From Megaleporinus macrocephalus (taxonomy: Eukaryota; Chordata; Actinopteri; Characiformes; Anostomidae), in contig CM038702.1 of NCBI GenBank assembly GCA_021613375.1, positions 21,952,349 through 22,016,348 of the forward strand: a stretch of DNA of 64,000 nucleotides. Reading direction: 5' to 3'. The notes under the pieces were generated by a model. That model ran no database searches, was not told where the DNA came from, and saw nothing but the letters and a program-made list of their open reading frames with translations. Of this stretch, positions 14,291-48,485 are shown in pieces. A program made the position numbers and the translations under genes. The number at the start of each line of letters is the position of its first letter. The stretch's first letter is position 1.

Positions 14291-14501
14291 TGTAATCACT
14301 AAATGTGTCACTTTTATTGGTCTTGTTCTGACCTCAGGACCATTGCTGACCCAATAACATCTGTGTTGTGGGCCATTCTCAGCAGAGTAGTGACACTGAC
14401 ACTCACTCATCAGTGGAGTTTCTACACAATATCAATGTTATTATTAGAAAGCCTCCTAATTTTTCTTTCTCTCATTTTGATCTTCACTTGATCATATCAC
14501 T

Positions 14502-14503
14502 GA

Positions 14504-14554
<51 letters not shown>
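14502..14554 (+). repeat. (AC)n microsatellite
   Basis: An almost pure AC run of about 50 bp. Confidence 0.98.
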
Positions 14555-14558
<4 letters not shown>

Positions 14559-14879
14559 CTCCACACACGTACCGAGCCTCCAGAGCTGGGTGACATGGTT
14601 CATTTGGCAGCCAGGCAGCCAAGTACAAGCATAAGGAGGGAGCTCATAGCCTGGAGACTAGGCTTTCCCCACAGCCAGAGATGACTGACATATGCTACTG
14701 TTCTTCTTTCTGCCGCTTTCGCAGCGCCTCCACCACCGCCGGCACACAGTCTGTTCCATACGCTGCTATTTACACCACTCCTCCCTATTTATCCACATAC
14801 TAAATGTGTAGTAGGCCATCAGCTTGCCAGCAACCAGGTCAGCTATAATTCCTTGTATTCTACAGCGATGTAATTTATA

Positions 14880-15275
14880 CAAAACTTGCACTGGCTGTCC
14901 GAACAGCAGACCCTCTCACGATCTTCAAAGGCAGACTGAATACCCATCTCTTTATGAAGCTCTGATAAGCACTAATCTACTGTATTATTGAAAGGAATCA
15001 TATTGAACTTATGCAGCTGTGCTTAACTATTTTATCTTCTAGACAGGAACACGTTTCTGTCCTGCTAGGTATTCCTAGGTATTGCCCCTGTACTGTATCT
15101 AATCTTGTATTTTGTTGTGTTCTTTCTAGGTATCAGCACTGGCTCTTGTTTCTGGCAGTGTTTGAACTCAAGTTTGGATGTAAACCTGTTTCTACTAGAT
15201 AGAGATACATACCACAAATCACTTATGTAAGTCGCTCTGAATAAGAGCGTCTGTTAAATGCCATAAACGTACAAA
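14880..15275 (+). mobile_element. LINE 3' end (L2/CR1-like), second copy
   Basis: It has the same layout as the copy at 6900: 'ggctgtccgaacag', 'tcttcaaaggcagactgaa', and the tail 'aagagcgtctgttaaatgcc'. More diverged, with no long frame. Confidence 0.75.
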
Positions 15276-16419
15276 GAAGTTGAAAGAGCATGTACTTCAG
15301 TAGCAGTGTACTTCAGTAATACAAAACTGCTAATGTATGGAAGGTTCTGCAGGTTTCTGTAAAGTTTAAGCATTACTCAAAGTGAAATTATTTACCATGA
15401 AAATGACAATGATGATGTCCACCAACTGAGCTGGCGATTTGAGACATCGACTGACTTGCAAGTCAACTCAACCTCAAACTCTTGACTGAAAAAAATAATT
15501 ATCTGGTTAAATTGGGTCCAGCAATCCTAATGTAAAAAAATATAAAACCTGTAGTTTCCATCCTTGTGTCTGTAACTATGCCTGTCAATTTTGCAGCAAG
15601 CATACTCATATCGGCAGTGCTGTTCGATAAACAGCTGCGATTTAGAAATTTACTAGAAAAAATGTTTAGTCTGCTAGATAGAACAAAACACAGTAACTAT
15701 AGAGTTAAATGGAAAGAGGCAAAACAACTTGAAATGATTGGCTAGGCTGTAGTTTGGATAGCATGTATGTATGCTAGCTTGTGCAATAATAATTTCAGCT
15801 AATTTAGCTGAGGTTTTAGTAAATTACAGATAACATTTCTTTACAACTTGCTAAAACTGAAAGTAGTTACATTAGTTTTACACTGCCAAGGTGCAAAATG
15901 ATGGGGTTCTGGGGTTCACCTCTCTGACTCTCAGCACCGTTGATTAGGGAAAAATAGACACTCCAACACAAATCCAGGGAAAAGTTGTTCAGCTGTATAT
16001 TCTTGACTAACTAGAGATGCAGCACTGGTCCCCCTCAGGGTGGTGCTGTAGCAAACTTGTTCAACCAGTTGGTCTTTTATAGGCTAGCAAAAGTGAATAG
16101 TGAAAAGTGAAAAAAAATTACTATATATCGTAACATATTAGTAAATCAGATTTGCCCAATTCTCCAAGAGTTTGGTGGAAAGAGTTATTTATTACTCAGT
16201 TGTTAACCAAAGACCAAGGGTGTCGATGTGTAAGATTTTAATTAATGTATGGAAGACCTCATTACCAAACTAGAAAAAGCATTTCCAGAAGAAATGTTAA
16301 AACAAATATTTTGTTGGCACTGAAGCTAACATCAGTATCATCAGTAGTATGACAAATGAGTTAGCAGCCAGCCAGCAGTGGAGTAGCCTGACATGCTTTA
16401 AATACTAGAGTGTATTTTG

Positions 16420-16650
16420 CACTTTGTGAAATGCCACATCTTAGGTTCTACCTCAGTGTTTCTATTGGATTAAGATCGGAACTTTGACTAAGCCATTTCC
16501 AAAATTTTGTTTGCTTTAACCATTTTTGCAGACTAGCTCCTGTTTTAGACTTGCTGTCTTAATGCAGGACCCACCTTCTGTGGGTGTTGTGTTTCAACAA
16601 GTTGAGATGAGTTTCTCATGCTGGAATGCATTGCATGGTAACACCAAACA
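16420..16650 (-). mobile_element. Short Tc1-like relic
   Basis: Plus-strand text such as 'tctattggattaagatcgg', 'ctttgactaagccatttcc' and 'cttaatgcaggacccac' matches the minus-coded N-terminal part of fish Tc1-like transposases. No terminus or open frame survives. Confidence 0.55.
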
Positions 16651-16904
16651 TATAATTTGTCATTTACACTAAAAAGATTTGCATCCAGGTGGTCTTTAGG
16701 GCACTTTAAACAGGCAGAAATATTTTTATTTAAGTGGCTTTATCAATGCTGCGATTCCACACATGCTATTCTTGTTTAGTGTTTCTCTGATGGTGAACAC
16801 TAACATTAGCCAGTTTAAGAGAGATCCTCATGTTCTCCAAGAACATGTTGCTGTTAAAAAAAACAAACAAAAAAAACCCCCCAAAAACATATCTCCATGT
16901 TTGT

Positions 16905-17090
16905 TGATTTTTATTTTTCTACATCATTTGAACACAACAGCTGCTTTTTACATTGTATGAAAGTTTCTTGATGATTAGACCAATAGGACCAATAGATTAT
17001 TTTATAAAATAACCTGGAAATCATTCTGGTTCCATTGACTTACATTGGAAGTTAAATGCACTCCTGTAAAGTTGCCATTTTGAAGATAAT
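16905..17090 (+). repeat. Dispersed repeat, copy A
   Basis: 'tctacatcatttgaacacaa' followed by 'cagctgctttttac' and 'gaccaataggaccaatag'. The same sequence recurs at 58455. The class is unknown to me. Confidence 0.6.
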
Positions 17091-17939
17091 GTTTTATCTA
17101 CATATACATATAATTTATTATTCTACATGGTCTTGGAGTCTTGCAGTCTGTCTGACAGTGAAGTGATAAGTGATGAGAAAACTGACAATTCTAGAGGTTC
17201 ACATACATATAATGTTGGATCACATTGTTTAACAACTGGATTAAACACATGATATAATTGTTTTATTTGTTTTAAATTGTTAAGACATAAAATTTTGAAA
17301 ACATTTAATACTCACAAAATGATAAAGAGTTCAAAAAAGCAGCAGGGTATATCATTAAAAAAAGCTTCTCATTTGAATAACTAGTGAAGTAATCAAATGG
17401 ATTGTGTTCAATTTTGATTATTTTTTAATTGCTTCATGCAAGAGAAATTGGGCTCCATTAAAACTCACTACATGAAACTGGTTGCATGAAGTCTCACTGC
17501 ATAAAGCCAGAGTTAATATGATAATGTAACGCATTTGAGGGGTTGTTTTAGGGGCGGCCTCATGTCGTCTGCATTTTAGGCCTTGTGCCTACTTGATTTT
17601 TTAAAATTCAACAAGCTCCTTCACTCCTTGCATGGAGTTTTCATCCGAGGCGATATCCCATGGCAACCGAACTGGCAGAAGCTGGCAAACTCACACAAGC
17701 ACATGCTGACAAACACACTCACACATATCCCCAAATGTAAAACACAGTCACACATATGCACTCTCTCTCTCACACAGACACACACACCCTATACCAGAAA
17801 CAGTAGATGGACTCCTCCCTGTTCACCCCAGGCTTTTACTGCAGTAAAGAAATAATCATATCAGAGAACAGGTCGAAGCTTATTATCTGTGGCTCAATAC
17901 CAGCCATGGGCTTACCAGGGGACAGGGGCCCCAGTAACT

Positions 17940-17984
17940 GAACGAGAGAGAGAGAGAAAGAGCGAGAGAGAGAGAGAGAGAGAC
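17940..17984 (+). repeat. (GA)n simple repeat
   Basis: An interrupted GA run. Confidence 0.9.
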
Positions 17985-19390
17985 AGAAACTTGCCTCAGC
18001 TGGAAAACTGGGACAGTTTCTCTTGGCTCTGTAATGCAGATGGCAGGACTAGTCAACTGGCTATTGGGACTGACTGTACTTTGGATGCTTTGGACTGCGC
18101 CACTTCTGACTCTTCCCTCACATCCACTTGGCCAGAGGAGAGGCACCATCCCATTTCTCAGGTACAACAGTGCTCCCTTTTTTATCAAGCATTCCAGAGA
18201 ACCATATTACTAACTGTTTCTGGGCTTGTGCATACAGTTCTTGGATAAAAAATAAAAATACTTAAGTGAATATAACTTTTACATGATGTGGAGGCTCTTA
18301 AAACTTCACAGAACAAACATCCATTGACATATAAGGTACTATGGGTCTATAAGGTACCCAAAGAAATTCTACTATGGCATAACTCCAAAAGGGCCCCCTT
18401 TTGACACTCAACATGTGAACAAACTGCTGCTTAGAACTGTCACCACTGGCGTTAGCTGTCCACAAGTTATGTGGTGTGAGTACAATAGTGCAGTACAAAA
18501 TTGTTGAACTTGATCTTTTAGACTACAACACCTACTTGATTGGACCGGTGTGGGAAAATATGTCATTGCCTTTTAATACCTACACGGTTGAGTAACTGAG
18601 ACACAAACCCCCATAAAAAAGGCTGATACTTTTTATGTTGTAGCCACTTTCCATTGCTTCAGTTTGAGTTTTGCTGCCTTGATTAAGATCTGTATTTGTA
18701 ATGAGTGATGCTGTTTAAAGCCGATAATGTTATTGGGCAGAGTTTGACTGAGGATGATTTGAGAGTATTTTCATTCAAGCCAGAGAAACAGCTATGCTTT
18801 AAACAGAGATTACTTTCACCACCACATTTTGCTGAACGAAATCGATGTGTCTGTCACCAGTCAGTGGGAGTAAACCAAAACAAATGTATCTCCACAGTCA
18901 TAATTTGACCATAATTGCCATGTTTGTCAGCAAAGTGAATGGCTCATGAAGTCATTGGGCAGCTATGCATTTGTGGGAAGGGAGGGAGGATTCATCAAGA
19001 GGAGACATCAAGCAAATACATAAGATATTTCACTCTAATTTCACTTTCTTTGAAAACCATGGAGTCTACGAGGAAGAGACAGCTTGGGCCATTAGGGCGA
19101 ATAGCTTAAGAAATCTTTGAGTTGAATGCCTTTCTCAAAAGACTAAACTGCATTACTGAAATTGAGGGGCATTCGATTCACATGACAATACTGCAGAAGC
19201 TGTTGAAAGAATATGTGAAGTTCAAATAGCTGCTGTGCTTCCTCGAGCTCAGCTTAGAGAAGCCTGCTGCTGCAGAATAACCTTTAGAATTTTATGGAAA
19301 TTCAGGAGCCTCAGCTCATTACAGGCATAACAGGTATGTGTTATTTTGACATTAAGCTTTGGGCAAACATTTCCATCTTCCTCTCTCTAG

Positions 19391-19514
19391 CTGAATAATT
19401 TGAATACCATTCACTGAAGACCATCTCACTAGACGAGAGTGAACACCTGCTGTAGCACAGTACTGGACTGTGTCAGTAGACCCCAGAGGACAGTTGCTGG
19501 GCCGTGTTCCTGCC
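19391..19514 (+). other. 5' UTR part of the start-codon exon
   Basis: A strong pyrimidine tract followed by 'ctctctag' ends at 19390, immediately upstream of the first coding exon. This suggests the start exon is spliced to an upstream non-coding exon. An in-frame TGA lies in this leader and no in-frame ATG lies between it and 19515. A donor-like 'aacaggtatgt' at about 19331 could end an upstream UTR exon, but this is only inference. Confidence 0.55.
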
Positions 19515-40922
<21,408 letters not shown>

Positions 40923-41740
40923 CATCTTTTCCTGTCCCAAGTACAAAGAAGGCCATTTGGGAACTAAAGAAAAGCACCCAGGCCAATGGCACAGCACCAG
41001 CACTGCTTCCTTCTACACATCTCATCCGCTGTCGGCTGGAGAGAGTCTATAAAAACACTAAACTGGACTGGACGCTCATGCCTCATTTTCCAATTACGTT
41101 CAATTCGAAGCATTCGTGTGACTTGCAGTGGGCGGACCTGTCAGTGTTTAATTTGAATATATAAACCAGTTTCTCTGCGACATGGACATGCAATTATAAA
41201 ATGTATCCGTGCAGGAGAGACATTTCTCAAGCTCTGACCTTTTTTGTGAGCGTGTAATGGATGAAGTGTTTGTGATTCTGGGCAACATCTTCAAAGACTC
41301 AATGTCATATAAATTATACACTGTTTAGCACATTTTGAGAGACTGCTTGACATTTGGGACATACACAACCGCATAAACCGGCCACATTACTGTGGTGGTA
41401 GGAAAAATAATCAGTACTTTAACCCTGCTACTTAACATTGCAATAGCCATACCGTGTCTAAACCTCCTCATGGCAGATGTCATACACAGTGAGGTCCATT
41501 CATATTTGGATGACAACAAAGTTATTGTTATTTTAGCTGTCTCCCATAGCATGTTGGAGTTGAGATATAAGTAAAGAATATAAGTACAGAGTGCTTTCAG
41601 TTTCATTTTGAGGGTAATTACATCTAAATTGGGTGACAGGTGTAGGAGTTCCATACGTAACTCTGGCCGGGTGTGTTTTATTCCCTCATTATTTCACTAA
41701 CAAGTATGCAGTTCATTTCAAATAAAGCATTTTGCATTTG
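40923..41740 (+). other. slc6a1: Putative 3' UTR of the slc6a1-like gene
   Basis: No AATAAA or ATTAAA is found between the stop codon and 41485. Only weak variants such as TATAAA (about 41161 and 41310) and CATAAA (about 41371) occur. The first canonical AATAAA is at 41721-41726, inside a Tc1-like element. The end of the transcript is therefore inferred, not seen. Confidence 0.4.
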
Positions 41741-42714
41741 GAATCTGTCAAAACTTTTAAAACAAGTCTGAAGAACTGTCACTGCCATTAAAGCAAGCCA
41801 ATAGTAAGGCTGAAAAATCAAAACAAACCTATCAGAGGGATAGCAAAAACATTAGATGTGGCCAAATGAACTATTTGGTACATACTCATGAGGTCAGAAA
41901 CAACAAAAGGACCAGAAGATACAATAAAAAACAACAGTGACGGATAACAGAACAATTCTTTCACCGGTCAAGAAAGACCTTTCTCAATATTTGGCCACAT
42001 CAAGAACACCCTTCAGGAGCAACTTTACAACAAAATGTAAACAATCAGTAAGCCTCAAAACTGTAAGACCAGATTAGGTTTTGCCACAAAAAACAGATAA
42101 AATAAACAAATTAACAAATTATTAACAAATTAGGCAAAAAACAAACCATACCACAATAATGGAAATAGAAGAGTACAGAAAACAAAAGGAACTTTTATGA
42201 TCCAAACCATACCACCTCATCTGTCGAAGCATGGTGGAAGTAGTTGATGATGTGTCTGCTGACAAAAGCTGTGGAGAGGATAGGGCTACATTATCTTCTC
42301 AAATTTATCTGAATGTTTTGAATGGATTTGATGGTGCTTCACAGTGTAGATGGACAATAACATGCGATTACTGTGCAAGCAAGAATGTTCTACTGTGTCT
42401 AGGTCAGTCACCTGACCTCAGTCCAGCATTTAACTTTCTGACAAATCCAGTGACGACTATGGGTTCCAGACCTCAGATTCATAGATATTAAAAATCTATT
42501 TATGATTGTCAGTTTGTCCAATAAGCTTTAAACCACTACAAGGTGGAGCTATGTATAAAACGGGTGCAATTTAACCCACACCATGCAACTAATTTGTTAT
42601 CTGAATCTCAAACTAAAGCCGAAAGTCTGCTCCTGTTATACACTTGTTATAATTGTTATAAGCTAATATATCATCAATTTTGTCTACGTTCAAATATTAA
42701 TGGATATGGCTGTA
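41485..42714 (+). mobile_element. Tc1-like transposon, near full length but decayed, in the 3' flank of slc6a1-like
   Basis: The left end is 'cagtgaggtccattcatatt' following TA; the right end is 'ttcaaatattaatggatatggctgta'. Read on the opposite strand, the right end resembles the left end, and a TA follows. The body contains transposase-derived text: 'aatggtgcttcacagtg' type segments at 42330-42360 and 'agaacaattctttcaccggtcaagaaagac' type at 41950. Multiple stops mean no active enzyme. Length of about 1.23 kb fits an intact-length Tc1-like element. Confidence 0.75.
41721..41726 (+). promoter_or_regulatory. Candidate poly(A) signal AATAAA within a transposon
   Basis: Canonical hexamer about 800 nt after the stop codon of the transporter gene. 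It sits in the left part of a Tc1-like element. Whether it is used cannot be told from DNA alone. Confidence 0.35.
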
Positions 42715-42899
42715 CTATCAGGGGTTGTCATGTCAGACTTTGTGCAGTAATACAACACTGTCATGTTACCGTTACCAGCACCTGTTCTGAAAGCAGTGTT
42801 TGGTGTCGTGAAAGCTTAGTTCACATGCAAACTTTTTGTTAGAATTAAGAACTATTTGAAGATTTTAAGACAATTTGACCTCCAAGTTTAACCAATCTG

Positions 42900-43095
42900 T
42901 GCAGTGAAACACCCACTAGTGAACATACACACTAGGGGGCAGTGAGCACACTTGCTCAGAGTAGTGGGCAGTCCTATCCACAGCACCTGGGGAGCAGTTG
43001 GGAGTTAGGTGCCTTGCTCAAGGGCACTTCAGTCTTGTCCTGTTGGTCCAGGGGTTCGAACTGGCAACCCTAGACTGTATCCCTAACCTTTAACC
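42900..43095 (+). repeat. SINE-like dispersed repeat
   Basis: Text such as 'cacactagggggcagtgagc', 'gccttgctcaagggcactt' and 'ggggttcgaactggcaaccc' is a very abundant teleost interspersed repeat. The 'ggttcgaa' resembles a tRNA B box, but no tRNA fold is present. Confidence 0.6.
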
Positions 43096-44744
43096 AACTC
43101 CTGTTTTCTATCAAGATATCAAATATTATGATGTATTTCAACAATTAATGTGAATTGGAACATGATTCTGTCATGTGTAATATTACTAGACATCATGTGT
43201 CATGATAATCAGCTATGTGTATTTTATGTAGCAGGGTTTAAGTAAGGTGGTCTCTTAATTTTGAGTTGGTCATTACTTTCAGTTCTTTCTTTTATATGTG
43301 TGTGAAGGGTCACGCAGTTAAGATAGTTTAGGTGTATATTTTTTGTGTAATTAAGCTACTGTTAGCATAGTCTCATCCTCCATACATGGACTATGTGATA
43401 TTTACTGTATGCTACAGGATTTTGTCAGTAGAGTTCTGAATGACTGTCCACGCTGCTGTGTGTTTATGTTTTTATGCACCAGTTTATGCATCAGACGGGA
43501 GACAAACTATTTCAAGAAGTTGCATGCTCTTATTCAAGAGGTTTTTTTTAGCATTTAACAGCTAGCAGGTGATGATACATGACTAAATACATGACTAACG
43601 CATCTCCTTTGTAAATGACCAGCCCGTCCCTGCATCTTCCTTGGATTTCTTTAGCTCTGTATTAGCGATAGTTTCTTTCGATCCATGTGAGCTGTACACA
43701 CTATGAAATCAGGGCAAGCTGCCTACAGAAAAGGTGGTTATGTAAAATATATTTAAATCAAATGCTTCGGGTATTTGTCAGAATACCTTTGGTACAGCGA
43801 CAAGCAGGGAGGCCAGGTTCTCCAACCAAACTGTGCTCATTTGATTAATATGCAGTGTCAAATAAAAAAGATTAAGTTACAGCTTTTGATGGACGACTTT
43901 TAAGCAGAATTTGGGCTGTAGGTCTTTTCTGGATCTGACAACCATACCTGCTGTAGAGAATGCTAAATACAGCAAGATCTGTGGACTGTTTTTAAAAAGC
44001 AAACACAGGTGTGAGAGATGTTTAACGCTAATAAATCTGAATCGTCTGAGATTATCTTACTATTTTTTAAAATAAATATTTCACCCCACTAACCCATCCT
44101 GCAGTGGTGGCTGGTAAATGTGTTCACCTCTTTGTTTCTTTCCTTCTTTCTGAATTTGTCTTTTTGTAGACCAACAACAGACCATGATTCGCTCTATCCT
44201 GTCAAAGAGGGCAGTTGGCCACATTACAGAGCATTCAGACAAAGGTTTTTTAAGCACAAACCTTAAGGCCATACTTCACACAGTAGCATTTTGAGCAATG
44301 CAGCGAAGGTCACCATCACCTCTTCGCTCCAGCAGAACAAAAGCAGCACAGATTCCTCCACTGCGCACATTTGTTTGTTGTTGTTGTGGCTGTTGGTATA
44401 ACATTGATGACTTAACCACAATGAAAAATGTTTGCGATGCACTGGCGATGCAATGCAGTGTTATTTGTGTTTGCAGAAGGACGTACATTCTTTAATATGT
44501 AGGTCAACACGAGACAGCAAGAATAACACTAAACAGAAAGTTCTGATTGTAGTAGTAGGCATGGTGAGTGTTGTACTGGTCCAGGTATTTGAAAAAGGCC
44601 ACAACCAACTTTTTCTCAATGTTGACTGAGTGAGAAATAAAACAAACTTGTGGATAATGTATGGTGCTCTCTGGTGCTTGTGTGGGTCCACTGTTCATTT
44701 GTCCATATATATATACATATAATGATCATCCATAACATTAAATC

Positions 44745-45850
44745 CACCTCTTTGTATTTACACACATTGTGAATTTTATCACCTACATTTACAAAACAAG
44801 TGCACTTTGTAGTTTCACACTTACAGACTACAATCTAGTGTTATGACTACTAACTACTAGGCATCCTGGGACCACTAATGAAGAACAAAACAATGACCCA
44901 CACAAAGTGTGCAGCAACAGATGAGCTATCGGTTTAGATTTTACATCTACAATGTGGACCAGCAGGGTAGGCATGTCTAATGGAGTGGACAGTAAGTGGA
45001 CACAGTGTTTAAAAATTCCAGCAGCACTGCTGTTTCTGATCCACTCATACCAGTACAACACACACTAACACACCACCACCACGTCAGTGTCAGTGCCAAG
45101 GGCGTACATTGGCTATTGACATTGGTGGAACCTATCACACCCCCACCTTGAGTTTCATCTGAAGTTAGACATGCTACTCTGGGAGACTGTTGGAGAACTG
45201 AGTTGGCAGTTTGTTATCAGTTAATTTCTTAACCATGTTCTTCATAGCTACAGACGTTAGCCTGCTGTATGATGTGCACCAAAGCCGAGTATCGCCAATG
45301 TTATTATCATAGACTTGCGCATTTCTTTAAAAAATAGCTCCTTATGTCAACCTTCTTCTTCTTCTTTGCTGCCATCCTCACCCGCTTTTCACACCCATGT
45401 GTGTCCCACGTTGCACGCTGAGTCTTGCAAAGTGAGTCTCAAATGTCTGTAAATTTTTCTTCCAGTTTTGGCAATGCTAACAACCAAATGTAGCTACAGA
45501 GTCTCACGGACAGCAGGAAAAGGCACAGCCAATCACACTGACCACATGTGTTACCGGGAGGTAGGATTTAACATGATTTAACCATTTTAATACCTTATTA
45601 ATGAGATGTTGACAGATTAAGGATTTTTTTGGAGGGGATCAAATTATTGGTGGGGACAATTCAATAATCTTTGGATAGTGGTGGGGACATGTCACCTCCG
45701 TCCATGTTAATTCCAAGCCCTTGGTCACTGCAGTGCTGAGAATGATCCACTATGCAAAGAATACCTGCTCTGTGGCCCTTGGGGGTTCGAACTATAAGGT
45801 TAGTGGAGCTGATAAAATGGACGATGAGTGTAGATCCAAGGAGGTGGTTT
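44745..45850 (+). repeat. Second copy of the same older repeat, also split by a hAT insertion
   Basis: The left part includes 'gcactttgtagttt', 'tctaatggagtggacagt' and 'gatccactcatacc'. The right part includes 'tgctgagaatgatccac' and 'gtggagctgataaaatgg'. The end text is the reverse complement of the beginning, so the element looks fold-back in structure. Confidence 0.65.
45097..45723. mobile_element. hAT-type non-autonomous element nested in an older repeat
   Basis: It starts CAAGGGCGTACATTGG and ends 'ccaagcccttg'. Subterminal 'gacattggtgg' and 'ggtggggacatgtc' text is related in opposite sense. Flanking 8-mers are gtcagtgc (45089-45096) and gtcactgc (45724-45731), 7 of 8 identical. Removing it rejoins the host repeat: 'cacgtcagtg' directly followed by 'cagtgctgagaatgatcc'. 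Confidence 0.8.
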
Positions 45851-48074
45851 TATTGTTATGGTTGTTGTTATTGTTATGGCTGATTAATGTATATATATAT
45901 ATCTAAACAACCTTAAAGAAGTTACGCTGCTGATTAACCCTAAAGTCTTTTTGTCATAGTTTTTAGCTGGTCCTTTAAAACACAGTATACACAATAATAC
46001 ACTATACAGATTTGATCCCAGAGTGAAGAAGACTCATCATTCTGTTTGTTTATAAGAAAAAATTTGCTCTCATAAATGCTTGGGAGTCTTGGAAAAGACA
46101 AAAACATTATTGTTTACAGTATTGCTTGGTATATCAAAGATAAAAGGTTTTTTTCTGGCTACGCTGGTCCATTTTGTTGGTTTTAATTAAAAAACTGGTA
46201 TTAAAACTGCTATTTCTAGACTGTTATCAGCTTCAGCTGGTGATTTAAACAACAGCATTTCACAATCATCCAGCAAATGATAAACAGTAACACAAGATTT
46301 ATTTGTATTGAATTTGGATAAACAAACAATACAGCTTGTATTGAAGTAACCCTAAAAGTTTGAGTGTGGCTTCGAGTCTCTTGTTCAGAGGGGTGGAAAA
46401 AAGTATTGGGTTACAAGAGTGAGTATAACTTCTCTTTTATTCTCTTTTATTTCCCACCAAACTGCTATGGACAGACATTAGCATCAACACTGCTAACACG
46501 CCTCTCTGTGTGTCTCTCCCAGTGTGCGTCTGTGTCTGTGTGTTTATGTGTGTGTCCCTCTTAAATGGTTCCCCCCCAGTAAGTTGTAAACAATAACTAA
46601 TTATAAATTGTTATTAACATATTCACATTTTAGACTATACAAACTTTAAACTATTATTTTAGCTACAAATGAACAATGACGAATAAATGAATTAAACAAT
46701 AACAACTTCCCTCTTACATTGCTATAGTATCAGGACCATACATTGCATTATTTTGTAGTTTATTTGTTTAATAAAATACCCAGTAAATCTTGTTTGTTCA
46801 TTTGTTCTTTTGAACACTATGTTGACGTGTACAGCTAGTCCACTTGAGGGCAGCACCACAGTGGGTGCCATTGAAGGATTAGATGAACAGCACAGTGGTA
46901 AGATCAAACTCTTAAGTGATATCAGGGACATTAACGAACAGAACCGCTTAAACAGAAAATGCTGTCTTCTATCATTACTCGGCTGAATTAGTGCATGCAA
47001 CCTTCCTCACTGAGTGTGCACTCCAATCCAACCTGGTTTTATCAGTTCAGCACTGAGAAGTGACAGAGTTAAGGCCAGGCATTATGTAGTCTTAATAAAG
47101 TCATAATGTAAACTACAACTGTAGTAAAAGTCTGAGGTCATGGGCCATTTTGCTGTTGCCGACATGCCCATATAAGAACTTGCATAAGATGTTTTTGTGT
47201 ATTAAAGAGTTTTCAAAAATATGATGTGGCACAAAAAATGTATATGTTTTGACCTACGTACATGTTTCCCTGGCATGTCACTCGAATGAGATCATTAAGT
47301 AGTCGAAATGTGAATATTGTTACATACATGCTAGAAGCAAGCTAATAAGTATGTAAGGTATGCTCTCCTCTAATTCAACACTTTCAACAATTCAACAATG
47401 TTTAAAGAATTGAAGAGCATACTAGTGGAAATATGTAATATATGTAAACACATTGGGGGAATGTTTTCCCAGGGCTGAATTTTTCCCACACAGAATCTGA
47501 CTTTGCAAATGCATTAAAAGAGTATTTGTGGTTGAAACTTGATGACGATCATGTCTTCCATTCTATCTGTTTTGGGATTCAAACATCGAGACCTTTTTTT
47601 TTTGAGCTATGTTTGTGATGTTAATATGTAAAGATATATATATATATATATAATATGTAAAGACATATAAAATGGACTGAGTAACTTCAAATCTGTCCAA
47701 GTACCACTGATTTTAAATGATTTTTTCAGACTTTATTTGGAGACTCTGCAGCTCATACAATATAATTCAGCATGTTCTTTTTTCCTCCATACTCAGTAAT
47801 GCTACTTCTTTCATTTTAAACAAAAAGAGTACTTTGGTGAGGGTGCCAGTCTAATGATGTCAATTAAATGTTGATAATTGTAATGGATAGTATTGTAGCA
47901 TAACACAGCCTTAAACATAAAAATGTGCCATGTCTTTTATGCTGGCCACATATTAATATATTATGTTTTTTTCCTAATCATTTTGTTAAATTTTGTAAAT
48001 AAACAGTAACTGTACATTAAAATGTGCAGACGTGTATTTTCTTTTTTCACTTATAAAAACAAAAAAAACATGAA
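45851..48074. other. No gene recognised
   Basis: AT-rich, with short open frames, a small TG-rich stretch near 46500-46560 and a short AT repeat at 47635-47655. Nothing else seen. Confidence 0.6.
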
Positions 48075-48170
48075 AAATATCTATTCAACACATGCCAGTG
48101 GAGTTCATGATTATTACTTTGAGACCAAGCAGACAATGACCTACCTCAGATAAGCTTTATGGATGGTATA
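48075..48170 (+). repeat. Duplicated block 1, copy A
   Basis: Shares 'ctattcaacacatgc', 'tcatgatta' and 'cctcagataag' in the same order with 49445-49545, about 80% alike by eye. Function unknown. Confidence 0.75.
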
Positions 48171-48401
48171 CCAGGCTGGACGGTGTTCTCTATTTAAATC
48201 AATAAAACATGTTCATTTGGCTGGGTTGCCAAAACTGTTGTACACAACTGTACACTCTAAATGCATTCCAGAGATGATTAAATCTATAAAATGATGTCAA
48301 ATTATAATCTAATATTATCACTAAACTTAAATTTTGACATTTTTAACAAAAAAGGCAGGAGGACAACAGCGTTTACTTACTATTTCCCAAAATAATACGT
48401 T

Positions 48402-48485
48402 TGCTTCCTGACAACCAGGAGCAGCACAACGTTTACTTGTTTTCCACTCCAATAACTACAGACTATCTGTAATAACATCCAAAAC
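48402..48485 (+). repeat. Duplicated block 2, copy A
   Basis: Shares 'gtttgcttcctgaca', 'ccagcac'-like text and 'ttccactccaata' in order with 52463-52555. Confidence 0.65.

Larger units (their letters stand above)
15276..19390. other. Upstream region of slc6a1-like, no coding exon recognised
   Basis: It contains a Tc1 relic, a dispersed repeat and a GA run. The promoter and first exon of the transporter may lie here or further upstream, but no CpG-rich block marks them. A donor-like site at about 19331 is the only hint. Confidence 0.5.

Noticed and set aside
19470..19514. Upstream in-frame start (GTG) for the transporter
   Set aside because: Non-ATG; the ATG at 19515 has good context and gives residue numbering identical to human GAT-1.
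43030..43065. tRNA gene from a B-box-like 'ggttcgaa'
   Set aside because: No A box at proper spacing and no cloverleaf; the text belongs to an interspersed repeat. A similar 'gggttcgaa' at 45784 lies in the older dispersed repeat.
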